Shown here one piece after another: positions 41,845 to 50,063 of a stretch of 64,000 nt of DNA (positions are counted from its first letter, which is position 1; each line of letters begins with the position of its first letter). The translations under genes were made by a program, and so were the position numbers. This DNA is from Hyphomicrobiales bacterium (lineage in GTDB: Bacteria > Pseudomonadota > Alphaproteobacteria > Rhizobiales > Beijerinckiaceae), in the NCBI GenBank assembly GCA_026400535.1, contig JAPLOU010000037.1, positions 62,001 to 126,000 of the forward strand, in the 5' to 3' direction. The notes beneath the pieces are model-generated. The model did no database searches. It was not told the origin of the DNA and saw only the letters and a list, made by a program, of their open reading frames with translations.

Positions 41845-43736
41845 TTCGTCAACGTGACCCTCACGCTGGGCTCTTCAGCCTCCGCGGCGCGCTTGAGCGT
41901 TTCCTCAGCAAAAGCGACCTCACGCTGTCTGTTCCACATGGCGGCGTAGATGCCGTTGCGCTCCAGCAGACCCTCATGCGTCCCGCGCTCGGCGATCAGG
42001 CCCTTGTCGAGCACGATGATCTCGTCGGCGTTGACCACCGTGGACAGGCGATGGGCAATGACCAGCGTTGTGCGCCCGACCGAGACCTTGTCGAGCGACC
42101 CCTGGATCTCGCGCTCGGTGAAGGTGTCGAGCGCGCTCGTCGCTTCGTCCAGCACCAGCACGGGGGGGGCCTTCAGCAAGGTGCGGGCAATCGCGACCCG
42201 TTGTTTCTCGCCGCCGGAAAGCTTGAGGCCGCGCTCGCCGACCTGCGTCTTGTAGCCATCCGGCAGCGCGTTGATGAAGCTGTCGATCTGCGCCATGTCG
42301 GCGGCTGCGCGCACCTCGGCCTCGGACGCGCCGTCGCGGCCATAAGCGATGTTGTAGCCGATGGTGTCGTTGAACAGCACCGTGTCCTGCGGGACCATGC
42401 CGATCGCAGCGCGCAGCGAGGTCTGCGTCACATCCGCGATGGGCTGGCCGTCGATCAGGACGCGGCCGGCGCTCGGCTCGTAGAAGCGGAACAGAAGGCG
42501 CGAAATCGTCGACTTGCCGGCCCCCGATGGCCCTACGATGGCGATCGTCTTGCCGGGCGGGACGATGAAGCTGATGCCCTTGAGAATCTTGCGCTCGGGC
42601 ACGTAGGCGAAATGCACGTCCTCGAAGGTGACTTCGCCGGCGCTGACCTTGAGGTCGGGTGCGCCGGGCTTGTCGAGGATCTCTGGGTTGCGATTCAGCA
42701 GGTTGAACATCTCCTCGATGTTCAGGGTGGCCTGCTTGATCTCGCGGTAGACGGTGCCCATGAAGTTGAGCGGCGTATAGAGCTGGATCAGCAGCGCATT
42801 GATCAGCACGAAGTCGCCGAGCGTGTTGCGGCCCGACCGGATTCCGTCGACGCACATCCACATCGCGATGGCGAGCGCGACCGAGAAGATGAACGCCTGA
42901 CCGAAGTTAAGCAGCGCCAGGGACTGGTAGGCCTTGACGCTGTTGCGCTCGTACTTGGCCATGGCGATGTCGTAGCGGGCAGTCTCACGCCCCTCTGCGC
43001 CGAAATACTTTACCGTTTCGAAGTTCAGCAGCGAGTCGATCGCCTTGGCGTTGGCGTCGGTGTCGCTGTCGTTCATGTTGCGGCGGATGCTGATACGCCA
43101 CTCGGTCGCCTTGATCGTGAAGACCATGTAGATGACGACCATCGCAACGAGCAGGACGACGTAGCGCCAGTCGAAACTCCAGAACAGGACGGCGATCATC
43201 AGCGTCAGTTCGACGATGACGGGCACCAATTGGTTCAACCCCAGGCGCACCATGTCCTCGATGCCGGAGCGTCCACGCTCCAGGATGCGGGTCAGGCCCC
43301 CGGTTTTGCGTTCGAGATGAAACCGCAGGGACAAGTGGTGCAGATGGGCGAATGTCTGGTGGGCCAGCTTGCGCACCGCGTGCATGAAGACAGGGGCGAA
43401 GACCGCGTCGCGCAACTGGATGAAAGCTGCCGACCCCACGCGCATGACGCCGTAGATCGCGACGAGCAGGATAGGCGTTATCACCAGCCATTTGGCGCTG
43501 GGCGCGCCCATCTCGGCGGCAAGCTGATCGGTTGCCCATTTGAACGAGAATGGCACGCCGACCAGGATGATGCGACCAATGACGAGCAGGCCAAAGGCTA
43601 GCAGCACACGCATTTGCAGGTCGGCGCGGTCCTTCGGCCACAGATATGGCCACAGCGCCTTGAAGGTCGGAACAAATCCGCCCGATGCAGCCGATACGCC
43701 TGCTTTCGGGCTTGCGGGGTCTGGTGATGCTGCCAT
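41841..43736 (-). CDS. Atm1/HMT1-type ABC exporter (ATP-binding and membrane fusion)
   Basis: 631 residues: six-helix membrane domain followed by an ATPase with Walker A GPSGAGKS, signature LSGGEKQRVAI, Walker B VLVLDEATSALD and H-loop IAHRLS. The N-terminal pattern (FKALWPYLWPKDRADLQMRVL, NFETVKYFGAEGRETARY) is typical of the Atm1 group, which exports glutathione-linked sulfur or metal complexes and is standard in alphaproteobacteria. The MFS gene follows with a 4-bp overlap. Confidence 0.92.
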   Translation of the reverse strand: MAASPDPASPKAGVSAASGGFVPTFKALWPYLWPKDRADLQMRVLLAFGLLVIGRIILVGVPFSFKWATDQLAAEMGAPSAKWLVITPILLVAIYGVMRVGSAAFIQLRDAVFAPVFMHAVRKLAHQTFAHLHHLSLRFHLERKTGGLTRILERGRSGIEDMVRLGLNQLVPVIVELTLMIAVLFWSFDWRYVVLLVAMVVIYMVFTIKATEWRISIRRNMNDSDTDANAKAIDSLLNFETVKYFGAEGRETARYDIAMAKYERNSVKAYQSLALLNFGQAFIFSVALAIAMWMCVDGIRSGRNTLGDFVLINALLIQLYTPLNFMGTVYREIKQATLNIEEMFNLLNRNPEILDKPGAPDLKVSAGEVTFEDVHFAYVPERKILKGISFIVPPGKTIAIVGPSGAGKSTISRLLFRFYEPSAGRVLIDGQPIADVTQTSLRAAIGMVPQDTVLFNDTIGYNIAYGRDGASEAEVRAAADMAQIDSFINALPDGYKTQVGERGLKLSGGEKQRVAIARTLLKAPPVLVLDEATSALDTFTEREIQGSLDKVSVGRTTLVIAHRLSTVVNADEIIVLDKGLIAERGTHEGLLERNGIYAAMWNRQREVAFAEETLKRAAEAEEPSVRVTLTK

Positions 43737-43941
43737 GCGGGGGAACTACCTCTGACCTCGGCGTATAGAGGTTTCCTGTTGCCCGCGCGAGGCTTGCGCG
43801 CGCAAATGCGCATTGCGTGACGCGCCGGAAAGCGTCGTGATCTGCGCGCGTCCGGCCTTGCTGTTGCCGCAACTGCAATTTCATGTAGCTTCAGGGCGGC
43901 AATTGCCGGAGCGCGACGAAAAGCAAGGGCGGGAACATCTT

Positions 43942-44286
43942 ATGAAGACATGGATTATGCCATCAATCGTTTTGGCCGGCATGGCCCTCGCGCCGATGGG
44001 CCCGGCAGTGGCCCAGCAGCGTGCCCAGAAGCCGCCGGGTGAGATCACCCTGATCAACGGGCGTACGGTCGCCGTGACCGCCTTCGAGATCGCCACGAGC
44101 GGCGACAATCCGCGCCTCGTCGCCAAGCTCGCCAAGCCGCTTGGGGCCGGAAAATCCATCAAGATCAAGCTCAACAAGCCGACCGGATGCTCCTTCTTCG
44201 TGCTGGCGCGCTTCGAGGATGAGAGCGAGAACGATTCGGACGGCCTTAACCTGTGCGGCGAAAAGCAGATCCGCCTGACGGACTGA
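43942..44286 (+). CDS. small exported protein
   Basis: 114 residues from ATG at 43942. A signal peptide ends near GPAVAQQR. The mature part (ITLINGRTVAVTAFEIATSG, LVAKLAKPLGAGKSIKIKL) is beta-rich and ends with a Cys pair in GCSFFVLARFEDESE and LNLCGEKQIRLTD. Conserved hypothetical type; the pattern suggests a periplasmic beta-sandwich. yacG follows after 10 bp. Confidence 0.75.
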   Translation: MKTWIMPSIVLAGMALAPMGPAVAQQRAQKPPGEITLINGRTVAVTAFEIATSGDNPRLVAKLAKPLGAGKSIKIKLNKPTGCSFFVLARFEDESENDSDGLNLCGEKQIRLTD

Positions 44287-44296
44287 TCGGTCGCCC

Positions 44297-44503
44297 ATGG
44301 ACCAGAAAGCGTCCTTACCGCGGCTGAAAGGGAAGCCCTGCCCGATGTGCGCGCGGCCATCCGAGCAGCCCTGGAAGCCATTCTGTTCGAAGCGTTGCGC
44401 TGACACGGACCTGGCGAACTGGCTCAAGGGGGCCTACGCCGTCCCGGTGGTGGAGGATAATGCTGCGCCCGATTCTGACGCCGAGAGCGCTGCAGAGCGC
44501 TGA
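44297..44503 (+). CDS. yacG: DNA gyrase inhibitor YacG
   Basis: 68-residue zinc protein that binds GyrB and blocks gyrase in E. coli. The CxxC(x)nCxxxC zinc site is visible as KPCPMCARPSEQPWKPFCSKRCADTD, shown here in two parts: PCPMC and FCSKRC. The following ADTDLANWLKGAYAVP matches the family. ATG start, 10 bp after the small exported protein. Confidence 0.93.
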   Translation: MDQKASLPRLKGKPCPMCARPSEQPWKPFCSKRCADTDLANWLKGAYAVPVVEDNAAPDSDAESAAER

Positions 44504-44669
44504 AGCGGCGTCCGTCTCGGCCTTGTCCACATGGTTTGGAGTGGTGCCGGTATGAGCGGCGCCAGCCGGCGAAAGACATGACGCCGTAGCGACGGAAACG
44601 TCTGGACAGGCTAAAAGCGAGCGACTATACCCCGCGCACCAACAGCCGATGGCCTTGCCGCCGGCCGGC

Positions 44670-44745
44670 GCCCGAGTAGCTCAGTTGGTAGAGCAAGCGA
44701 TTGAAAATCGCTGTGTCACTGGTTCGATTCCGGTCTCGGGCACCA
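44670..44745 (+). tRNA. tRNA-Phe (anticodon GAA)
   Basis: 76 nt with the acceptor stem GCCCGAG/CTCGGGC, D-loop AGTTGGTAGA, anticodon stem AGCGA/TCGCT with loop TTGAAAA (anticodon GAA), T-arm ACTGG TTCGATT CCGGT and an encoded 3' ACCA. The 3' end is duplicated just downstream. Confidence 0.97.
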
Positions 44746-44758
44746 GTCTCGGGCACCA
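44733..44758 (+). repeat. tandem 13-bp duplication of the tRNA-Phe 3' end (att-like)
   Basis: GTCTCGGGCACCA occurs at 44733-44745 as the end of the tRNA and again immediately at 44746-44758. Integrases of the P4 type target tRNA 3' ends and leave such duplications. The integrase remnant starts about 175 bp downstream, which supports an attachment-site origin. Confidence 0.75.
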
Positions 44759-44934
44759 CACTCCCCTTCATCGACAGCCATTTAGTCCCGAAGGCAGACC
44801 AGAACAGGCGATTTTGCCGGGGATTTTCGCCGTTTGCGTTCACGGATATCCGTTGACAGTCGGCAGATTTTTTTCTGTCCGGTCGGCCTCTTGGCGGAGT
44901 GCCGGAGTCGGGGGGCATGAATGGCCCTTTCGGA

Positions 44935-45117
44935 CGGCAACTCAGGGGTGCAAAGGGCGCTGAAGCCGTGGTGAAACTCCCCGATGGCAAGGGTTTTGCC
45001 GCTTTGGGTGACACAGGCCGGCGTCAAAGTCTGGAAACTGGCCTATCAACATGGTGGCGCGCAAAGATGCTGGCCATCGGGGCCTATCCTGAAATCACCT
45101 TGGCGGCGGCCCGCGAT
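44935..45117 (+). pseudogene. P4-type tyrosine integrase, N-terminal remnant with two frameshifts
   Basis: Read across frames, the stretch encodes RQLRGAKGAEAVVKLPDGKG in one frame, LWVTQAGVKVWKLAYQHGGA in the next, and KMLAIGAYPEITLAAARD back in the first. Together these are the Arm-type DNA-binding (DUF4102) start of P4-like integrases. The homology ends at about 45117, where the opposite-strand regulator gene begins. The catalytic domain is gone. Confidence 0.8.
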
Positions 45118-45119
45118 CC

Positions 45120-46001
45120 TCATCGGGTCAGCCGGACCATGCCGGCTGCGCTCGTGTCGAGTCCGCCGAGCAATTGCGCATGGCGGTGGAATTCCGGCAA
45201 GCGCATGTGCGCAAGCAGTGCCTGCACGCCGGGCTCGAAATACGTCCGTCGGCGCATGGCGAGATCGAAATGCTCCCAGGTCAGCGACACAAAGCCAAGC
45301 CCATGGGCGCTGGCGACCGCGCGTGTCGCAACGCCGCAATCGGCCTGCCCGGCACGAATGGCGAAGGCAAGGTCATCCCCCGTCGCGAAGGCAGCCGGTA
45401 GTCCGTTCAGTTGCCCCATCGACAGTCCGGCGCCGACGAGCAGTTTCAACAGCAGCATTTGCGCGCCGGCTCCCGCCTGTCGCATCGCGAAGCGGGCCCT
45501 GGCCGTCGCGGCGTCGGTCAGCGACAACAGCGCCATGGGATTGCCGGGCGCAACCAGAAGACCCTCTTCTCTCCTTGTGAAGCCAATCACCACCACATCA
45601 TGCAGGTGCGGGGCGCTGGCCACGGCCGACAGGTTGACGTCCTCGACGTCCAGTTCGTGCAGGTGGATCGCTGCGATGGCGACTTCATTACGCGCGAGTT
45701 TCGCCAGTCCGGCTGCCGACCCGACACTGAGAAGCGCGAGGCCCGAACCGGACCGCCGCACCGCCCATTCCAGCAGTGGATCATGGCTGCCGCCGACGAT
45801 GGGCGGCGCATCCTGCGCCACAAACCCATGCGGCTTCGCCATGCCGGCTTGGATCCACCGATCAAGGGCGGCGCGCGGGAACAGCCATTTGCCGGTCACT
45901 TTGGAGCAAGGGACTGCGCCATTCGCCACCAGTTCATAGAGCTTGCGCTCCCGGATGCCAAGGTAAGCGGCAGCCTCTTCGGTGTTCAGATAAGGCGTCA
46001 T
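45120..46001 (-). CDS. HTH regulator with periplasmic-binding-like sensor domain (likely oxyanion-responsive)
   Basis: 293 residues. The N-terminal about 60 residues are an excisionase/MerR-like helix-turn-helix (YLNTEEAAAYLGIRERKLYE, then WLFPRAALDRWI). The rest (PPIVGGSHDPLLEWAVRRSG, LARNEVAIAAIHLHELDVED, MRQAGAGAQMLLLKLL, AGQADCGVATRAVASAHG) has the solute-binding-protein fold found in regulators beside molybdate or tungstate transporters. It is divergent from tupB with a 97-bp gap holding inverted repeats. Its C-terminus abuts the integrase remnant. Confidence 0.8.
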   Translation of the reverse strand: MTPYLNTEEAAAYLGIRERKLYELVANGAVPCSKVTGKWLFPRAALDRWIQAGMAKPHGFVAQDAPPIVGGSHDPLLEWAVRRSGSGLALLSVGSAAGLAKLARNEVAIAAIHLHELDVEDVNLSAVASAPHLHDVVVIGFTRREEGLLVAPGNPMALLSLTDAATARARFAMRQAGAGAQMLLLKLLVGAGLSMGQLNGLPAAFATGDDLAFAIRAGQADCGVATRAVASAHGLGFVSLTWEHFDLAMRRRTYFEPGVQALLAHMRLPEFHRHAQLLGGLDTSAAGMVRLTR

Positions 46002-46004
46002 GAT

Positions 46005-46045
46005 GTTTATCTGCGTTTGACTGCATAAACTCCAGATTGGAATCT
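46005..46045 (+). promoter_or_regulatory. candidate operators between the regulator and tupB
   Basis: Two inverted repeats lie in the divergent promoter region: GTTTAT at 46005-46010 with ATAAAC at 46025-46030, and AGATT-GG-AATCT at 46034-46045. The region is AT-richer than its surroundings. Either could bind the adjacent HTH regulator; the assignment is inference from position. Confidence 0.4.
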
Positions 46046-46098
46046 GAATACAAGAACCGTCTGGCTTTCGTCAAGAAAGCGCTCTAGATGTCCCGCCT

Positions 46099-46800
46099 AT
46101 GGACGTTTCCTCGGCCTTCGGTGCTGCACTATCGCTCATCTTCAACCTGGATCCGCAATTCCTGCAGATCGTCGGGCTGTCGCTGCGCGTCACGCTGACG
46201 GCGGTGTTGCTGGCCGCGCTCATCGGCCTGCCACTAGGGGCGCTTTTGGCCGTGGCGCGCTTTCCCGGGCGTTCGGCGCTGATTGTGCTGGTCAACGGGC
46301 TGATGGGCCTGCCGCCGGTCGTTGCGGGCCTGATCGTGTTCCTGGCGCTGTCGCGCTCGGGGCCGTTTGGCGCCATGGGCTGGCTGTTCTCGCCGACGGC
46401 GATGGTGATCGCGCAGACCTTGCTCGTGCTGCCCATCGTCATTGCGCTGACCAGGGGCACCATCGAAGACTTGTGGAGCGAATACCGTGAGCACCTCACG
46501 TCGCTTGGCCTCACCGGCTGGCGGGCGATTCCCACGCTGCTGTGGGATGGCCGTTTTGCCCTGGCGACAGGCTTGCTGGCCGGCTTCGGGCGCGCCAGCG
46601 CCGAGGTTGGCGCGGTGCTGATCGTTGGTGGCAACATCGCCGGCTACACGCGAACCATGACAACATCGATCGCGCTGGAGACCTCAAAGGGCGACCTGCC
46701 GCTGGCTCTGGGCCTCGGCCTCGTGCTGATCATCCTGACGCTGGCCATCAACGCTGCCGCCTATGGCGCGAGCCGCATCGGCGCGCGGTTCGCGGGGTGA
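46099..46800 (+). CDS. tupB: tungstate/molybdate ABC transporter permease, TupB type
   Basis: 233 residues with about five or six membrane helices (LSLRVTLTAVLLAALIGLPL, GLPPVVAGLIVFLALSRSGP, MVIAQTLLVLPIVIALTRGT) and the inner-loop EAA-like motif HLTSLGLTGWRAIPTLLWDG, then FGRASAEVGAVLIVGGNI. This pattern is typical of TupB. The stop overlaps the ATG of tupC (TGATG). Confidence 0.9.
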   Translation: MDVSSAFGAALSLIFNLDPQFLQIVGLSLRVTLTAVLLAALIGLPLGALLAVARFPGRSALIVLVNGLMGLPPVVAGLIVFLALSRSGPFGAMGWLFSPTAMVIAQTLLVLPIVIALTRGTIEDLWSEYREHLTSLGLTGWRAIPTLLWDGRFALATGLLAGFGRASAEVGAVLIVGGNIAGYTRTMTTSIALETSKGDLPLALGLGLVLIILTLAINAAAYGASRIGARFAG

Positions 46801-47542
46801 TGGCCATGCGGGATATCACCAGCATCCTGCCCCTCTCGGTTGGGGGGCTGTCCTTCGAAGCGGATGGCAAACGCCTGCTCGATGATGTCAGCTTCACCCT
46901 GCCCAAGGGTGGCGTCACCGCCATCATCGGCCCGAACGGTGCAGGCAAATCGCTCACCTTGCGGCTCTGCCACGGACTGCTGGCGCCATGCGCGGGCTCC
47001 GTTCGTTGGCAGACTGACACGGGTCGCCGCCGCCATGCCATGGTCTTCCAGCGTCCGGTGATGCTGCGCCGGTCGGCGAGGGCCAACATCATGCATGCGC
47101 TGAGTGCTGTTGGCATGACGGAGGCGGCATCGCGGGCTGATGCGGCTCTCGCCCGCTTCGGGCTGGCAGCGCTCGCAGAGCGCCCGGCGCGGCTGATGTC
47201 CGGCGGTGAGCAGCAGCGCCTTGCCATCGCGCGGGCCTGGGCGCTCGAGCCGGAGCTGCTGTTCCTCGATGAGCCCTCTTCGCAGTGTTCCTCGATGAGC
47301 CCTCTTCGCAGCTCGATCCCGGCGCGACCCGGCAGATCGAGCAGGTCATCGCGGCGCTGGCGGCGGAAGGCATGACCATCCTGATGACCACCCATGACCT
47401 TGGCCAGGCACGGCGGCTGAGCCAGCGCATCCTGTTTCTCAACTGCGGGCGTCTGATCGACGACGCGCCGACCGAAATCGTCTTTGCGGGCAAAGCCTCG
47501 GCGGATGCCCGCGCCTTCATCGCCGGAGACCTGCTCTGGTGA
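46800..47542 (+). pseudogene. tupC: tungstate ABC transporter ATPase TupC, frameshifted by a 26-bp tandem duplication
   Basis: From ATG at 46800 the frame has Walker A IIGPNGAGKS, the Q-loop region MVFQRPVMLRRS, signature LMSGGEQQRLAIARA and Walker B LLFLDEPSSQ. There it hits a tandem duplication (47260-47311), shifts frame and ends in nonsense. The rest (LDPGATRQIEQVIAALAAEG, then ILMTTHDLGQARRLS with the H-loop His) continues in another frame to 47542. Removing one 26-bp copy restores the whole ATPase of about 238 residues. Possibly a recent mutation, a reversible slip, or an assembly error. Confidence 0.9.
47260..47311 (+). repeat. two tandem copies of a 26-bp unit inside tupC
   Basis: The unit starts TGTTCCTCGATGAGCC and ends TCTTCGCAG; copies occupy 47260-47285 and 47286-47311 and look identical. 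26 is not a multiple of three, so the duplication shifts the tupC frame at Walker B. Confidence 0.95.
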
Positions 47543-47573
47543 CCCCGATCCAAAACAACGGAGGAATACGACC

Positions 47574-48452
47574 ATGTTGACCAAACGCAGCCTTCTGGCC
47601 TCGGGCTTCGGCCTTGCCCTGACAACGTCCGTGCTGGCTCAGGCCACGCTCACGGCCCCGCCGCCTGCCCAGACCGCAGCGCCTGCCGCCCAGACGCGTT
47701 TCATCACGGTGTCTTCGACGACATCGACCACGGATTCGGGCCTGTTCAACCACCTGCTCCCGGCCTTTCAGGCGAAGACCGGCATCGAGGTCCGCGTCGT
47801 CAGCCAGGGCACCGGCCAGGCGCTCGACACCGGCCGGCGCGGCGATGCTGACGTGGTGTTCGTGCATGCCCGCGCGCAGGAAGTGAAGTTCGTCGAGGAC
47901 GGCTTCGGCGTGGAGCGCAAGCCTGTGATGTACAATGACTTCGTGCTGATCGGGCCAAAGTCCGATCCTGCCGGCATCAAGGGCACAAAGGACATCGCCG
48001 CCGCGCTGAAGGCCATCCAGGCCAAGGCTGCCCCTTTCGTCTCGCGCGGCGACAAGTCCGGCACCCATGCGGCTGAACTCAACCTGTGGAAGGTGGCCGG
48101 CGTCGAGATCGAGCAGGCCAAGGGGCCGTGGTATCGCGAGATTGGCCAGGGCATGGGCGCGGCGCTGAACACCTCGGGCGCGATGAACGCCTATGTGCTG
48201 TCTGACCGCGCCACCTGGATCAACTTCAAGAACCGTGGCGATCTGGAGATTGTCGTCGAAGGAGACCGCCGACTGTTCAACCAGTATGGCGTCATCCTCG
48301 TCAATCCTACGAAGCACGCCCATGTCAAGAAGGCTGATGGACAGGCCTTCATCGACTGGCTGGTCGGTCCCGAAGGCCAGAAGTCGATCGCCGACTACAA
48401 GATCAACGGCGAGCAGCTCTTCTTCCCCAATGCCTCGCAGCCGGGGGTGTGA
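47574..48452 (+). CDS. tupA: tungstate-binding periplasmic protein, TupA type
   Basis: 292 residues from ATG at 47574 with a Sec leader (MLTKRSLLASGFGLALTTSV). The TupA ligand motif appears as TVSSTTSTTDSGLF, with further conserved RRGDADVVFVHAR, SRGDKSGTHAAELNLWK and SDRATWINF. TupA receptors bind tungstate, and often molybdate, with very high affinity. It follows the broken tupC by 31 bp and precedes a second, diverged TupA-like gene by 1 bp. Confidence 0.92.
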   Translation: MLTKRSLLASGFGLALTTSVLAQATLTAPPPAQTAAPAAQTRFITVSSTTSTTDSGLFNHLLPAFQAKTGIEVRVVSQGTGQALDTGRRGDADVVFVHARAQEVKFVEDGFGVERKPVMYNDFVLIGPKSDPAGIKGTKDIAAALKAIQAKAAPFVSRGDKSGTHAAELNLWKVAGVEIEQAKGPWYREIGQGMGAALNTSGAMNAYVLSDRATWINFKNRGDLEIVVEGDRRLFNQYGVILVNPTKHAHVKKADGQAFIDWLVGPEGQKSIADYKINGEQLFFPNASQPGV

Positions 48453-48453
48453 G

Positions 48454-49347
48454 GTGAACCGACGCCACGCGTTGACCTTGATGGTCGCTTTCGCCGTGTC
48501 TTTGGCTGTGATGTCGTCAGGCGCGATCGGGCAAGCCCCGGCTCCGGCTGGGGAGCCTCGCCCTGCGGCTGTTTGGGGCACTGGCCCAAATCATTTACGA
48601 ATTGCCACGGGAAGCCCCGGGGAACTCGGGCTTCTGGAAGCCATCTCCACCGATTTCGCGCGGCGACATGATGCCTCGGTGATCTGGTTCCGCGCTGGCT
48701 CCGGACAAGCCATGAACCTGCTCAAGGAGCGCAAGGTCGACATGGTTCTGGCCCATGCGCCGCCTGCCGAACGGCGCGCCCTGTCGGAAGGCTGGGCGAC
48801 CGGGCGGCAACTGATCGGCTCCAACGAGTTCTGGATCGTGGGGCCTGCGAATGACCCGGCGAAGATCGCGGATGCAAAGGATGCAGTGGAAGCCTTTCGC
48901 CGGATTGAGGCGGCCAAGGCGAAAAAGGTGACGCGCGCCGACAACTCGGGCACGCACCAGAAGGAGATGGAGATCTGGAAACTCGCCGGCATCGAGCCGA
49001 AGGGCGACTGGCTGATCCCGACCCGCGACTTCATGACCGCGAGCCTCAGACGCGCCAACACGGAAGGGGCCTACTTCCTCACCGACAGCTCCACCTTCGT
49101 GGCTGAACGCAAGGAACTGCCGGGTTTGAAGGTCCTGTTCCGGGGTGGTCAGGTCTTGATGAACCCCTACCATACGCTCTGGCTGAAGGACCCGACGTCG
49201 GGCACGCCACTTGCCGAGCGATTCCTGACGCATCTGATGTCCGAGGACATCCAGAATTTGCTGCGTGTGTATGGCAAGGACCGATACGGCGAGGCCATGT
49301 ATAATGATGCTCGCGTTTCGCGCGAGCGGTGGCCATTCGATCAGTGA
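48454..49347 (+). CDS. second TupA-like oxyanion-binding protein
   Basis: 297 residues from GTG at 48454, one base after tupA. Leader MNRRHALTLMVAFAVSLAVM. It shares the TupA plan: ATGSPGELGLLEAISTDFAR in place of the TTS motif, RKVDMVLAHAPPAER, TRADNSGTHQKEMEIWK and TDSSTFVAERKELPGL. The loss of the TT(S/T) motif means the ligand may differ from that of TupA. A paralogue in the same operon suggests two oxyanions or two affinity ranges. Confidence 0.85.
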   Translation: MNRRHALTLMVAFAVSLAVMSSGAIGQAPAPAGEPRPAAVWGTGPNHLRIATGSPGELGLLEAISTDFARRHDASVIWFRAGSGQAMNLLKERKVDMVLAHAPPAERRALSEGWATGRQLIGSNEFWIVGPANDPAKIADAKDAVEAFRRIEAAKAKKVTRADNSGTHQKEMEIWKLAGIEPKGDWLIPTRDFMTASLRRANTEGAYFLTDSSTFVAERKELPGLKVLFRGGQVLMNPYHTLWLKDPTSGTPLAERFLTHLMSEDIQNLLRVYGKDRYGEAMYNDARVSRERWPFDQ

Positions 49348-49357
49348 GGATCCATCC

Positions 49358-49567
49358 ATGAAGATCAGTGCTCGGAACCAGCTGAAGGGCAAGATCGTCT
49401 CGATCAAGCCTGGCGTCACGACGACGCATGTGAAGATCGATGTCGGTGGGCAGATCGTGACCGCCGCGATTACAGCTGAAGCCGTGGAAGAGCTTGGCCT
49501 CAAACCGGGGATGGAGGTTTCAGCCATCGTCAAGGCAAGCGACGTCATGATCGGCGTCGATGGCTGA
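49358..49567 (+). CDS. mop: molybdopterin/molybdate-binding protein (Mop, TOBE domain)
   Basis: 69-residue single TOBE domain: MKISARNQLKGKIVSIKPG to AITAEAVEELGLKPG and AIVKASDVMIGVD. The family binds molybdate or tungstate in oligomers and serves as intracellular storage or delivery. Its presence firmly ties the locus to these oxyanions. Good RBS (GTGAGGA). The stop overlaps the start of the next gene by 8 bp. Confidence 0.95.
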   Translation: MKISARNQLKGKIVSIKPGVTTTHVKIDVGGQIVTAAITAEAVEELGLKPGMEVSAIVKASDVMIGVDG

Positions 49568-50063
49568 GATGAAGCACCACGACGCAACGCGTCCGGGCGA
49601 GATCGAGGCGCCACTGCCCGACCGCACGGATGCGCGCGTCGTGTTCATCGGCACAATCCGGACGCCTTTCCTTTCGCGAGACGAGTGCCCGCGCCAAGGG
49701 AAGGCCGAAGGGCCATTGTGCCGGATAGAGCTTCATGACCCGTGGAAGCCCGCGCTCAAGGGCATCGAGCGGTTCGGCAGGATCGAGGTGCTGTACTGGA
49801 TGCATCAGGCCAGACGCGACTTGATCCTCCAGAGCCCGAAATCGAATGGCGAAACATTCGGCACCTTCGCATTGCGCTCTCCGGTCAGACCCAACCCCAT
49901 CGCAACCTCGATGGTCGAATTGGTCGCGGTCGAGGATGGCGTGCTCGTGGTGCGTGGGCTCGATTGCGTCGACGGCACGCCGCTCGTCGATCTGAAGCCT
50001 GACCGCTGCGCCTATACACCAGTTGCACCTCCCAACCCGGGCGAGTTGACGGAGGCATCGTGA
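49560..50063 (+). CDS. TrmO/TsaA family protein (tRNA m6t6A methyltransferase-like)
   Basis: 167 residues of the UPF0066/TsaA family: FIGTIRTPFLSRDECPRQGK near residue 30, RFGRIEVLYWMHQARRD, FGTFALRSPVRPNPIATSMV and LDCVDGTPLVDLKPD. E. coli TrmO N6-methylates t6A37 of tRNA-Thr using SAM. Members are often found next to metal or molybdate transporters, where their role may differ. It overlaps mop by 8 bp and the next gene at TGATG. Confidence 0.85.
   Translation: MAEMKHHDATRPGEIEAPLPDRTDARVVFIGTIRTPFLSRDECPRQGKAEGPLCRIELHDPWKPALKGIERFGRIEVLYWMHQARRDLILQSPKSNGETFGTFALRSPVRPNPIATSMVELVAVEDGVLVVRGLDCVDGTPLVDLKPDRCAYTPVAPPNPGELTEAS

Noticed and set aside
41643..43601. 652-codon plus-strand open frame
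   Set aside because: Antisense to the Atm1-type transporter gene with full ATPase motifs.
44746..44760. Possible second tRNA after tRNA-Phe
   Set aside because: Only the last 13 bases of a tRNA are repeated; no other tRNA parts follow. It is treated as an attachment-site duplication.
46002..46098. Molybdenum-cofactor riboswitch upstream of tupB
   Set aside because: The divergent gap is only 97 bp and contains simple inverted repeats rather than the long multi-stem structure needed.
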